A stretch of 64,000 nucleotides of DNA from Paragonimus westermani (taxonomy: Eukaryota; Platyhelminthes; Trematoda; Plagiorchiida; Troglotrematidae): contig QNGE01003003.1 of the NCBI GenBank assembly GCA_008508345.1, positions 1 to 64,000 of the forward strand, read 5' to 3'. The notes under the pieces are model-generated. The model was not told the origin of the DNA. It was given only the letters and a program-made list of their open reading frames with translations, and did not search any database. This document shows, piece after piece, positions 1 to 9,020 of the stretch. Within the stretch, counting starts at the first letter, position 1. Each line of letters starts with the position of its first letter. A program made the position numbers and the translations under genes.

Positions 1-1252
1 ATAAAGATTGTGCTTTATTGGACGCCTTCTCGCTACACCATGTATTGGTTTCCTGAGTGAATATCCCTTGCGCCATCCGCGTTCTTGACTGGGAAAGCGA
101 GTATTCAGTTGTTCCCTAGTTAATTCAACTTATAAAGCTTGTCCGTTAACATGCAATGTAGGCTCAGTATAGCAATATTCAGTAAGGCCATCTAGGTATC
201 GGAAACCTGTAGTCCAAGCTTCGAGTTATACAGGCTAGTTAAAAAAGTTGGTTGGTTGAAATGTGTGCATCATTGCACACAGATCGTGATGGATGTGTGA
301 CACCATCCTTGCCCCAATCAAATTGATTTTAGAATGAACCTAACTCTGGATCCCTCAATGAGTTTATCCATCATGAAAGTTATAGAAAAAAGTAGACAAA
401 AAGGATCACCGTAACGAATGTCTAAACGTGATTACCGGTTGGAAGCTTTGAGAACATAAACGGAAATTCAGAGTTTTACAATTAGCCGGACAGGAAATTA
501 CAACAAAATCTCGCTGCTCAACACGTTACTATCCTTGGTATTGATATGTTCGCAGAGCGTGGCATTTAGGTTACAAACGTTTCATCACCAAGTGAGGTGA
601 CATCATCAGTGCGTATCATCAGTGCGTAAGTGTTTCAGCGTATAGTTTTGAATGTGGAGTGAATCTTCCAACCAGGGTTCTTTACTGTTCGTGTAAAAGC
701 GCGTATCACAATAGCCGTGATATGCATACTTTACGCAGCGCAGCTTGTCGTGCTATTTACATCCGCTGGAAATCCCCCTTGGCCATTGTTTAACATACTG
801 CCGCTCCTAAATATCAAAGAATTTCCCCATCACCGCAAGACTACGCGAATAAACGAACCAGAATGACAAGTAACAGAGTCAAGGAGTGTATTCTAGTGTG
901 GACGCCTAAAATCATTCCTGAAAAACAATGCTCTACTACAATCAAGTTGTCGCCGAAAGTCTCAGAGATACAGTGTTGTCAACAGCACCACACTTTTTTA
1001 TTATGTTTGTCTAAGATTAAACTTCGTAAATTTTTCGGATGCATTCCAGAGACAACAGTGGGATGCCTGACTGGTCCGCAGAGGTTACAATCATTAGCAT
1101 ACTGTAACCATCTTTGTGTGCACAATAGGGCCTGCTTATCAGTGCCATATTGCCACATATACCAAGTCTATGCATACTTACGCCCACATTGCCAGTGTTG
1201 ATGATAAGTGACGAACCGGTGTGCAGCATCACATTACTTAGACGATGCCAAC
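1..1252. other. No gene recognised; left flank of gypsy insertion
   Basis: AT-rich DNA with only short open frames and no recognisable protein similarity. It ends with the CAAC copy of the target-site duplication of the LTR element that begins at 1253. It may be intron or 5' flank of the EF-hand gene whose recognised exons start at 8951, since the 5' exon(s) of that gene were not found here. Confidence 0.6.
1249..1252. repeat. Target-site duplication CAAC, left copy
   Basis: CAAC directly abuts the LTR at 1253, and the same four bases follow the other LTR at 7384-7387. Four-base duplications are within the range known for Ty3/gypsy integrases. Confidence 0.8.
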
Positions 1253-1644
1253 TGTAGTGGACCCAAACACTGTCAAAATACTCGAGGATGAACGCGGAGC
1301 CAAAGTGTGATGGAAACAATAGTGAAGGTGCGTTGGTTTAGAAATTCCACTACACTGAATGAAATATCCGACGGATACGATCCGTACTGTTGCTCCTAAG
1401 AGATTTCTGCTGGGATAGATTGTTGGTTCCGTTGGTATTTAACCCTCCCGAAACCTGCACACGAGCCGCACAGAACGCAGAGAAAACGCACGGCTCACGA
1501 CCTCGGAGGTAGATTTTGAATGATTGATTATCGAATCAATTGATTAACTTGGTTTAAACAAGGCGTGTACAAGTGAGTTAGATAAGTGCGAAAAGAGTGA
1601 ACAATAGAAAGCGTGAAGTAGAAAATACTGTACAAAACGTTACA
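1253..1644 (-). repeat. 3' LTR of gypsy element
   Basis: 392-bp direct repeat of 6992-7383, starting TGTA and ending TACA (TG...CA in either orientation). By eye it differs from its partner at about four positions, all in the last 25 nt on the plus-strand side (1620-1640), which is the beginning of U3 in element orientation. Confidence 0.95.
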
Positions 1645-1647
1645 GAG

Positions 1648-1657
1648 TTCCCCCCTA
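1648..1657 (-). promoter_or_regulatory. Polypurine tract of gypsy element
   Basis: On the minus strand the sequence TAGGGGGGAA lies three bases before the 3' LTR, where plus-strand DNA synthesis of LTR retroelements is primed. Position and purine content are seen; function follows from the family. Confidence 0.75.
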
Positions 1658-2860
1658 GAACGTTGACTGAATTATGGGACGCTCGAAAAGAAAATGAATG
1701 GTATTAGTCTGCGTAATCTGCAAAACGAACGGGAAGTTTGCGCGTTCGTCCGTAACGTGTTTGTGGTGGAGGGGATGAGATGGGTGTACTTCTTCGGCGG
1801 ATGTAACGGATTCTGAAACTGTTTGTGGAGTTTGCGTAGTGGATTTGTTCAAAAGTCTTGGATGAAGCAGAGGGGTAATCATGGCCGGTTGAGGAGGAGG
1901 CATGTCAGAAGGATCTACATAGGCTATTTTCAGACGGACGACGCTCAATGAATCACGATTGCCATTACGGTTGATGATGAAATACTTGTCTTTGCGTTCG
2001 AGCACTCTAAACGGATCATCATAAGGTGGCTGAAGAGACTTCTTTTGTGCGCCGACTCCGATAAACACGAAGGGGCAAGTAAACATATCTTCATGCATTT
2101 GGGCCTGCCTCGGGGTGTTCCTCGTCGGGCAAGGGCTTCATATTACGCATGAACAGTTTAAGACGTGTAACGTAAGTTGCTGGGTCTATCTGGCCAGTGG
2201 TTCCTGAGTCCGTAATCATTTCGCCTGACAGGCGTAAGGTGGTGCCATTTACACGTTCAGCAGGAGTGCAGTCGATGTGTTCCTTAATGGAGTTGCGGAT
2301 GCCAAGTAAAATGAGCGGCAAGTTTTCCGACCAGTTTGGGCCAGACGCCGTAGCAAGGATGGCAGCTTCGAGTTGACGATGGAATCGTTCCACTAAGCCA
2401 TTTGACGCCGGGTGGTAAGCGGTTGTTCGAACTGTTCACAGCCCAGTAAGTGCTGCAGATCACGAAACAGCGTGGATGTGAACTGAGAACCGCGATCAGT
2501 AGTAACGGAAGCAGGTACGCCGGAGGATACCCAGGTTTCCACAAATATCCGTGCGAAATTCTCGGCTGAGATGTCGCGTATGGGCGTTGCTTGTGGCCAG
2601 CGTGTGAAACGATCGATACAAGTCAACAAATGAGTAAAGCCGTTCGAGGGTGGGAGTGGGCCTACTGTGTCAAAGTGAACGTGTTTGAAACGGGCGTCTG
2701 GTACACTGAAAGTGCCAGGTGTGGTGATGGTGTGCCGGTGTACCTTACTTCGTTGACAGGACAAACGATGTTTGGCCCAATCGCGTAGGTCCTTGCGCAT
2801 GTTCGGCCAGACAAAACGGTCAGTAATAAGTTTGACGGTACAGCGGATTTTGGGATGGGA
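1655..2860 (-). pseudogene. Integrase of gypsy element, catalytic core and C-terminal domain, broken
   Basis: From the Penelope junction the minus strand reads SSHPKIRCTVKLITDRF and VWPNMRKDLRDWAKH, the end of the zinc region, then LSCQRSKVHRH. The DDE core follows: first Asp in HVHFDTVGPLPPSNGFTHL, second Asp in TTDRGSQF. A frameshift near 2425 precedes the third acidic residue, Glu in LVERFHRQLEAA (2393 onward). PLILLGIRNSIKEHIDCTPAE follows. Another shift near 2098 leads to the C-terminal domain (PYDDPFRVLERKDKYFIIN, SLSVVRLKIAYVD), ending just before the polypurine tract. All three catalytic acids are present but in different frames. Confidence 0.88.
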
Positions 2861-3761
2861 CGATATTTTTGCTGTATTCGACGGCCACTGGCAAGTAACA
2901 GCCTTTCATGAGCTGCTAAATAGTTTACATAACAAACCAACTTTTACCCTTGAATATGAACAAAGTGAGAGGATATCCTAGAGGTTCTGTTGAAAAGACG
3001 CGAGGATCGGTCACTTTCCAGAGGTGTCTACCGCAAGTCCACGTAGACAGGACAATATCTACGCTTTAAGAGTTTCACACCGATTGCTCAAAAACGTGGC
3101 CTCGTTAGGATTTCGTTTCACCGAGGTCGACGTATTGTGACGGAGGATGAGCTGGAAAATGAACTGATGTTACTGCATGAGACTCTTATAGAAAATGGTT
3201 ACCCCAAAAGGTTTATTGAAAAGTACTCCACTCCACAATCAACACGGGTTACACCCATTACTGTTCCTCGCAAGCCTGCCTACCTAACTCTTCCTTTTAA
3301 AGGTGATAATGTTTCGGCCCTGATCAAACGCCGTTTAGATGCAGCACTCAAGCGCGCATACAACGTCGCCCGACTGGTCTACGTGGATGAAACTACTTGT
3401 GTTCCAACTGCACTTAGAAAGGACGTGGTGCCCCTTCTCGCCCAATCCAATATCGTATACACGTTTGATTGTCTATATAGGCAGATACGTTGGCAGAACC
3501 AGGAGGCACCTCGGCGCACTTACCAACGAACACATACCGAAATGGCTTTTATATTCGGGGGTCGGTTGTGCCTTCAGTGCCATTACAAAACACTTTCTAC
3601 TGACCGGGCACTCACTGGATCCAAGAGCCGCTTTTAGAGTGTTCTTTAGACCCAAACTAAAGCAGGCTCTTAATATTGCAGAAGCTGTCGCAATACATCG
3701 ACTGAATCTCTCTTTATGCGCTCAGAAACAGTTGGTGACTAACCTTTCACTATGTTGGTAA
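2860..3761 (+). pseudogene. Penelope-like RT C-terminus plus GIY-YIG endonuclease, broken
   Basis: After the RT remnant (DDIF to YRKST), the frame 3137-3480 covers the linker (YLTLPFKGDNVSALIKRRL, ALKRAYNVARL) up to YTFDCLY. A frameshift near 3478 moves the endonuclease core to another frame, where YVGRTRRHLGALTNEHIPKW, SAITKHFLLTGHSLD and LNIAEAVAIHRLNLSL show the YIG half, the basic helix and the conserved Glu of the GIY-YIG fold. It ends at a stop after NLSLCW (3759-3761). Penelope-like proteins carry RT followed by this endonuclease (family knowledge). Stops and frameshifts make this copy inactive. Confidence 0.85.
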
Positions 3762-4062
3762 GAATGCAACTGGTACTTTTTGTACAGTATTTTAGCTCTC
3801 GTTTGTTTTCTGTAGATTTTTCTGACCATATCTGCTCTTTCCCACTCAATATGTATGTATCTTTAACCACCCCTTTATTACATCAAAATTATCAATCAGT
3901 CGCATTTTGCTGCTTCCGCTTTGGTCACCTGATTGACTGTTTCAAATATTTCTAGATTGATTCCGCCCAGCTACTTGCCCCCCAATTATATAAAGTGTAT
4001 GTTAATTTCGCAGAAGTAACCGATGAGATGCGAACAGAATGTCACTGCGCAAGACATCTTAC
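2860..4062 (+). mobile_element. Penelope-like element, 5'-truncated, nested in gypsy integrase
   Basis: Plus-strand insertion splitting the integrase of the minus-strand gypsy element. Its first codons, from about 2859, read DDIFAVFDGHW, i.e. they start at the two aspartates of the RT YVDD motif. It continues through FTLEYEQSERIS, a frame-shifted GVYRKST segment (with a TAG), FTPIAQKRGLVR and TEDELENELMLLHE into a GIY-YIG endonuclease. The open frame ends at 3761 and about 300 nt of AT-rich 3' sequence follow. Integrase similarity resumes on the minus strand near 4062. The left junction is accurate to a few bases, the right one only to about 20; no clear target duplication was found. Confidence 0.85.
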
Positions 4063-5600
4063 ATGCTACTATTGGCTTTTTCAAAAATGTTTCGCCGGTA
4101 AGTAGAGAGAATGTAAGGTCGAGGTTTATCGGTCGAGATTTCACAGTAAATTTTAGATCCGCAGTGCAGGAGGAGCAGTTGAATGAATTTGAGGGATGGA
4201 TGAGAGAGCGGCCGATTAAATTCCGCATCGTTCTGTTGAAATCGCTGCCATGGCCTCTAGGTCGATAGAAGATGTCGACAACTGATGGACATGTACACGA
4301 GATAAAGCATCTGCGACCAGGTTGCTTGGACCATCGATGTAACGGACGTCTGTCGTGAACTGAGAGAGAAATTCTGAATGGAGGGTCTTTCTCGGAGAGT
4401 ACCTGTCTGGCGCAGTGCTGAATGCGTGTGTTAACGGTTTGTGATCAATAAGGATGGTGAACTGGCGTCCTTCTAACACGTACCGAAAATGCTTAACGGC
4501 GAGATAGATAGCCAACCATTTTCTGTCGAAGGTACTGTACCTCGTTTGGACAGGCTGTAGCTTCCGGGAGAAAAAAGATAGTGGTCGGACTTCATTGCCA
4601 ATGACCTGCTGCAAAACGGCGCCGAAAGCAGACTGAGATGAGTCGGTCTTTAAAAACGAGCGTGCACGTTCATAAGTACTGAGATAGCCGAGAGAGGTGG
4701 CATTTGCCAGGGCCTGCTTGAAGAATGTGAAAGCAGTCGTGGCCTCTGGGATGAGGACGAACTTTTTGGGGTTATTATGCAGCAAATTAGTCAGGGGGTT
4801 CAGCATGTCAGAGCAATTGGGGATGAAGCGACAACGATAATTAACAAAATCAAGAAATCGACGGAGGTTCTTGATAAACTGAGACAACGGATAATCCGAA
4901 ATTGCGTTGGTTTTCTCCAGCAATGGCCTGATACCGTCTTTGTCGATGCGATGACCGAGAAAGTCGATGGAGGAAGCACCGAAGACGCATTTGGTTGTGT
5001 TGATGGGGACGCCATGGTGAGTTAAACGTTCAAAGACAGACTTCAGGTGATATAGGTGCTTCTGCGTATTGTTGCTGGGAACAAGTATGTCGTCAATGTA
5101 GATAAACACAAAGCCTAGCCCGTGTAAAACTTGGTCCATGAAACGTAGAAATGTTTGGGCAGCGGTGCGGAGGCCAAAAGTCATACGAAAAAATTCGAAT
5201 CAGCCGAATAGGGTTGTGATCGCTGTTTTAGCGATGTCATCGGGGGGCACAGAAATGTGATGATACGCCTTGATAAGATCTATTTTGGAAAAGATCTCTT
5301 TCCCGGAAAGGCCAATAGAAAAGTCATGAATATGCGGAATCGGATAATAGTCCGGCAAGGTGGTGCCGTTCAGTGCTCGATAGTCACCGCATGGTCTCCA
5401 GTCTCCTGCAGTCTTCTTGGGGACCATGTGCGAAGGCGATGACTATGGGCTGTTTGAAGAACGGATGATTCCTTAACGTAGCATTTCCGCAAATTCCGCT
5501 TTGGCGATCTTCAGCTTTTCCGAAGGCTGTCGACGCGGATGTGCGAAGCTGGGTGGTCCCTTGGTGATGATGTGGTGTGAAACATCATGTCCTGATGTCG
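4062..5600 (-). pseudogene. Reverse transcriptase / RNase H / integrase N-terminus of gypsy element, broken
   Basis: RT begins in the frame 5427-5200 with [13 protein letters not shown] and the motif A segment [11 protein letters not shown]. An in-frame TGA (5197-5199) interrupts it just before the MTFGL segment. From 5184 a long frame continues with motif C FVFIYIDDIL (YIDD), the thumb and connection (CVFGASSIDFLGHRID), RNase H (LKTDSSQSAFGAVLQQ; DHKPL; ADALSR) and the start of the integrase zinc region in a shifted frame (KIYCEISTDKPRPYI, YRRNIFEKA) until about 4062, where the Penelope fragment interrupts. In RNase H the expected catalytic Glu of the R-E-L-L-A motif is Lys (DRKWLAIYLAV). 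One stop and several frameshifts make this a pseudogene. Confidence 0.9.
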
Positions 5601-5653
5601 TGGTATTAGGTGTAGGTTGATAGATTCTTGGGAACTGTCTCAGCAAGACTATA

Positions 5654-6040
5654 CTAGTTGACTTCCGGTAAAGCCGTTCGAAGTCCGATCGAGTTGATGG
5701 TGGTGGATTCACTTTGAACGCACAAAGTAGTGGTGCTGTCAACGAGTTTCCGGCGGCTGAGATCAACAGCCAAACCGTACTTGGTGAGAAAATCGATGCC
5801 GGTAATTGGGTGTTGAACGTCGGCGATGATGAAAAACCAAGGGAAACTTCGACGCAGTCCAAGGTCGACCATCGAGAGATGCTGACCGTAGGCACGATTT
5901 TGACATTGTTGGCCGCCTGAAGGATGTACTCCGAAGGTTTGAGATCGCGTGTGATTTTACCTGAGGGTATAACGCTGTCAATAAGGAAACGACGTCCGGT
6001 GGAGTGCTGTTGGACATAAAACAGGTGACTGGTGGGCTGG
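5654..6040 (-). pseudogene. Aspartic protease of gypsy element, active site damaged
   Basis: Residues around 6040-5960 read HSTGRRFLIDS and then pass directly into VIPSGKI, so the Asp-Ser of the active-site D-(T/S)-G-A motif is present but the Gly-Ala and following residues are missing. A one-base frame change near 5887 separates this from the rest of the domain, which reads LRRSFPWFFIIADV and then HPITGIDFLTKYGLAVD (5872-5654), the expected C-terminal half of a CsRn1-type protease. Without the D-S-G-A loop the enzyme should be inactive. Confidence 0.75.
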
Positions 6041-6889
6041 CCAGCGGCAGCTATCGCTATTACTGGATGGCCGGGTCGTTTTCCTGATTGATGTTGCCCT
6101 TAGTTCGGGACTGCTATGTGCACATGGGTGTGTGCATTTGCGGGCATTGTCACCGAAACATCTGTGGTAGTAACAGATATAAGATATTTGCGGCTTAACT
6201 ATGCGAGGTCACAAGCAAGAGCGGGGTCGTGTGCGAAAATTTGAGGCCCTTCGTGAGGCGTCCAGCCAAGTTATTCACAGTGCGTGTTAACTGAGACACC
6301 TGCAGTTGGAGGTTATCAAGCGTTTCTTGTTGTGTATCAGCACTCGAAGAAGGTTCATGCACATTGTTGATGAGACGCTTGAAAAAACACTCGTGGAACT
6401 TGTCCGCAGTCTCTGTTAACTTTTCGAACGGGGTGTCGGGGTCCTGTACGGACAAAATGACTGAGGTGTTGATCGGGAGGCATTTGGTCCACAGTTGCCT
6501 GAGGATGGAACCACCTATACTGTTATCACCTACCTCATGTGACAGAGCAACTGAGAGGGGGTGCGATCACCCAACTCGACACCGGAGAGTAATTGTTGGA
6601 GCTTGACCTCATCTGACACCGTGGTACGCTTTAAAACAGCAGCTTTGAGTTTATCGTATGGGGACTCACTTGGCATGGGATCAAGTATATCAATTACTTC
6701 GGACGCAACATCTGTGGGCAACTGCTTGGCTACATAAGAGAACATGGTGGATTGCGGAGTAATCTTACGAAATCGAAAAAAGGGTTCCACCTGAGTGAAC
6801 CAAACACGGGGGTTTGATATGCCAAATGCGGGAAATTTAAGCTTAATAGCGTATTCGGGAAATAAACTAGTGTCCAGATCAGGAATCAT
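6040..6889 (-). pseudogene. gag of gypsy element, broken
   Basis: The frame starting at 6889 encodes an N-terminal Gag capsid segment with the motifs AVLKRTTVSDEVKLQQLL and VELGDRTPSQLL, typical of CsRn1-like Gag. It stops near 6530. The capsid tail continues in another frame at 6455-6195, with a predicted helical stretch around the residues LQLQVSQLTRTVNNLAGRL. After another break comes a zinc knuckle at 6175-6122, C-YY-H-(9)-C-THP-C, i.e. C-x2-H-x9-C-x3-C instead of the usual CCHC. At least two frame breaks and a stop after the knuckle separate it from protease. Capsid assembly and RNA binding are the family roles; this copy is not translatable as one protein. Confidence 0.85.
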
Positions 6890-6974
6890 TGCAAAATATT
6901 GGGAGTTCTGAGCTTACATATAACGGAAGCGAATAAAAGGATGTATGTGTACAAAGAAGAATATGTCAAGAATT

Positions 6975-6986
6975 TCGGGCTCACCA
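6975..6986 (-). promoter_or_regulatory. Primer-binding site, tRNA-Trp-like
   Basis: On the minus strand TGGTGAGCCCGA starts 5 nt after the 5' LTR. It begins with the TGG expected to pair with a tRNA CCA end and resembles the tRNA-Trp site of CsRn1-type elements with one mismatch. The tRNA identity is inference. The LTR remnant at 43172 has a related site with the same 5-nt spacing. Confidence 0.65.
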
Positions 6987-6991
6987 ACTTA

Positions 6992-7383
6992 TGTAGTGGA
7001 CCCAAACACTGTCAAAATACTCGAGGATGAACGCGGAGCCAAAGTGTGATGGAAACAATAGTGAAGGTGCGTTGGTTTAGAAATTCCACTACACTGAATG
7101 AAATATCCGACGGATACGATCCGTACTGTTGCTCCTAAGAGATTTCTGCTGGGATAGATTGTTGGTTCCGTTGGTATTTAACCCTCCCGAAACCTGCACA
7201 CGAGCCGCACAGAACGCAGAGAAAACGCACGGCTCACGACCTCGGAGGTAGATTTTGAATGATTGATTATCGAATCAATTGATTAACTTGGTTTAAACAA
7301 GGCGTGTACAAGTGAGTTAGATAAGTGCGAAAAGAGTGAACAATAGAAAGCGTGAAGTGGAACATTCTGTACAAAACGCTACA
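6992..7383 (-). repeat. 5' LTR of gypsy element
   Basis: 392-bp direct repeat of 1253-1644. In element orientation it starts TGTAGCG and ends CCACTACA, followed by a 5-nt spacer and the primer-binding site. A TTAAATA stretch near 7180 on the minus strand could serve as a TATA-like signal; that is inference. Confidence 0.95.
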
Positions 7384-7387
7384 CAAC
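7384..7387. repeat. Target-site duplication CAAC, right copy
   Basis: Partner of 1249-1252. Together they show a single clean integration with no later rearrangement between the ends. Confidence 0.8.
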
Positions 7388-8950
7388 TTTACAAATTGAG
7401 CCGCAAAGAATATCCCAAGTAAGGAGGTTTCAGGATTCGTGATTTCCCTGAAAATGGGATGTGTTAAAACTCATTCTTTCATGAATACGGTTGCCTCAAG
7501 GTGAGTTCACATTGTACAAAACTCGGAAGTGCACTGTTTATTAAACCCGATTTACACTAGTTTATGACTTTAAAACTTCCTTGATAACTGCGTTCTAGAT
7601 TTGGACTAGTCAGTCAATTTGGTTCGCACACCTTGCAAAATTTTCTTATCGAGCTTATTCGTATTAATAACTATCGGAACAGATTTTATCAACTTTGGTA
7701 TAGTTCAAAAGTGTCCAACTGTTTGCAAATGGTGGACGATTCAACTAAGTGCACAGCTTTCGTCGATACGTCCTAACATACTATAAGTGTTTGGCAAGGT
7801 CAAGTCACGTTTTCAATGCGTACTTTCTTAAATGAGCGTATGACGTGTTCGCTGTCATTCACAGGTAAATTATAGCTGTGAAGTCGGGTTTCCTTTAATC
7901 TAACAACTATGTCGGGAACGCTGTGTAATGCAACTTTTGCGTGCACGCTGAAACAATAACAGAATAATCTGTAAGAATCTTTCCATCCTCTGAAACCTCA
8001 CCGATAGCAGCCACAGTCTGATTCAGCTTGCACGACTACTTTTCACAGTTCAGTACACGTCCTACGCTGATTACCCTAGATGGAATCTGCGTTCCCACAA
8101 GATCCTCACTGCAACATCCACTCCAGCGTTACCGTGAGTAATCACAAAATTTTCAGGGACTGTCTGCGGTTCTAAAATGAGTTTTTGTTCCAGCTCCACC
8201 ACAGTTTGTCTTGTCTCTCGTGTTCAGTCGATAACTTTATTGCAAATACCATTGTCAGATTGGAAAACCTGCCAAATTTATGTATCGGCGAAAATGTCCT
8301 TTCTTCGGTCCGTTATCCAGGTCGTGATTTTTACTGGTTACACAGTGTGCTACTTATTATTTTAGAGTAGCATGATAAAAATAAAAATTGTGTGGTTGAA
8401 ATGCACATTACTGTCACGGTCGATGGAAGCGTTTTGCTTCCCTGGCTGGTATGATTCAGCTAAGCTGGTCCACATCACTTGTGTTCAGACTAACCCAATC
8501 ATTGTCAAACTAACTGTTAGTCAAGATCCCTACTAGTTATGGGCGCTGCCATGTGAATATTGTCTAGTTTGTGACATTTAGCTTAGTATCCAAAGATTAT
8601 GCATTTGACTGGTGTATTTGAAATGAATTTCAACGCATGTATCAACGGATTGTGATTAATAACTTTTATGTCAGATATCTGGTCCTCAAGCTAACAGAAG
8701 GATATGCTGGCACTGAAAGATGGTGAACACAAATCAATAGATAAACGACTACTGACGAGTTGTCAGCATATCAAAAGTGAATCAGCAATCAGAAGTGATT
8801 CCGCCATTATCCCATATTGAATCTTCAATTATTTCACTCATCCCAATCACGATTGGGGCTCTCTATATTCAGACGAACGAAATTTGTTAGTCTGCTGGAT
8901 CAGCAAATTCTTAAAAGCTTTTTTTCACTTTCATCTGAATCCACAATTAG
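7388..8950. other. No gene recognised between gypsy element and first EF-hand exon
   Basis: AT-rich sequence with short chance frames only. As the exon at 8951 is an internal, phase-0 exon, this is probably intron of the EF-hand gene. I looked for the preceding exon of this family (ending in a YRGFK-type segment) and did not find it. Confidence 0.5.
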
Positions 8951-9020
8951 GAATGTCCGTCCGGGACACTAAACGAAGAAATATTCAAGGATATTTACTG
9001 CAAATTTTTTCCTCAAGGCG
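8951..9020 (+). CDS. Exon: EF-hand 1 of NCS/KChIP-like gene
   Basis: Acceptor CACAATTAG before 8951 and donor G|GTGAGT at 9021. Encodes [12 protein letters not shown] and then [11 protein letters not shown] plus one base (phase 1). CPSG is the hallmark of the degenerate first EF-hand of neuronal calcium sensors. FFPQG plus the split Asp codon matches the next exon exactly. Confidence 0.85.

Larger units (their letters stand above)
1253..7383 (-). mobile_element. Ty3/gypsy LTR retrotransposon, CsRn1-like, full length but defective, with nested Penelope fragment
   Basis: A 6.1-kb element read on the minus strand: 5' LTR (6992-7383), PBS, gag, protease, reverse transcriptase, RNase H, integrase, polypurine tract, 3' LTR (1253-1644). 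The 4-bp direct repeat CAAC lies immediately outside both ends (1249-1252 and 7384-7387), so both true termini are present. The Gag zinc knuckle C-x2-H-x9-C-x3-C, the tRNA-Trp-like primer site and the pol order PR-RT-RH-IN place it near the CsRn1 group of flukes (family knowledge). The coding part has several frameshifts, an in-frame TGA in RT, a lost protease active-site segment and a Penelope-like fragment inside the integrase, so this copy cannot make its own proteins. Clade placement is inference from motifs; termini and order are seen directly. Confidence 0.93.

Noticed and set aside
4800..5025. Plus-strand frame opposite gypsy RT
   Set aside because: Shadow of the minus-strand RT/RNase H frame; no domain.
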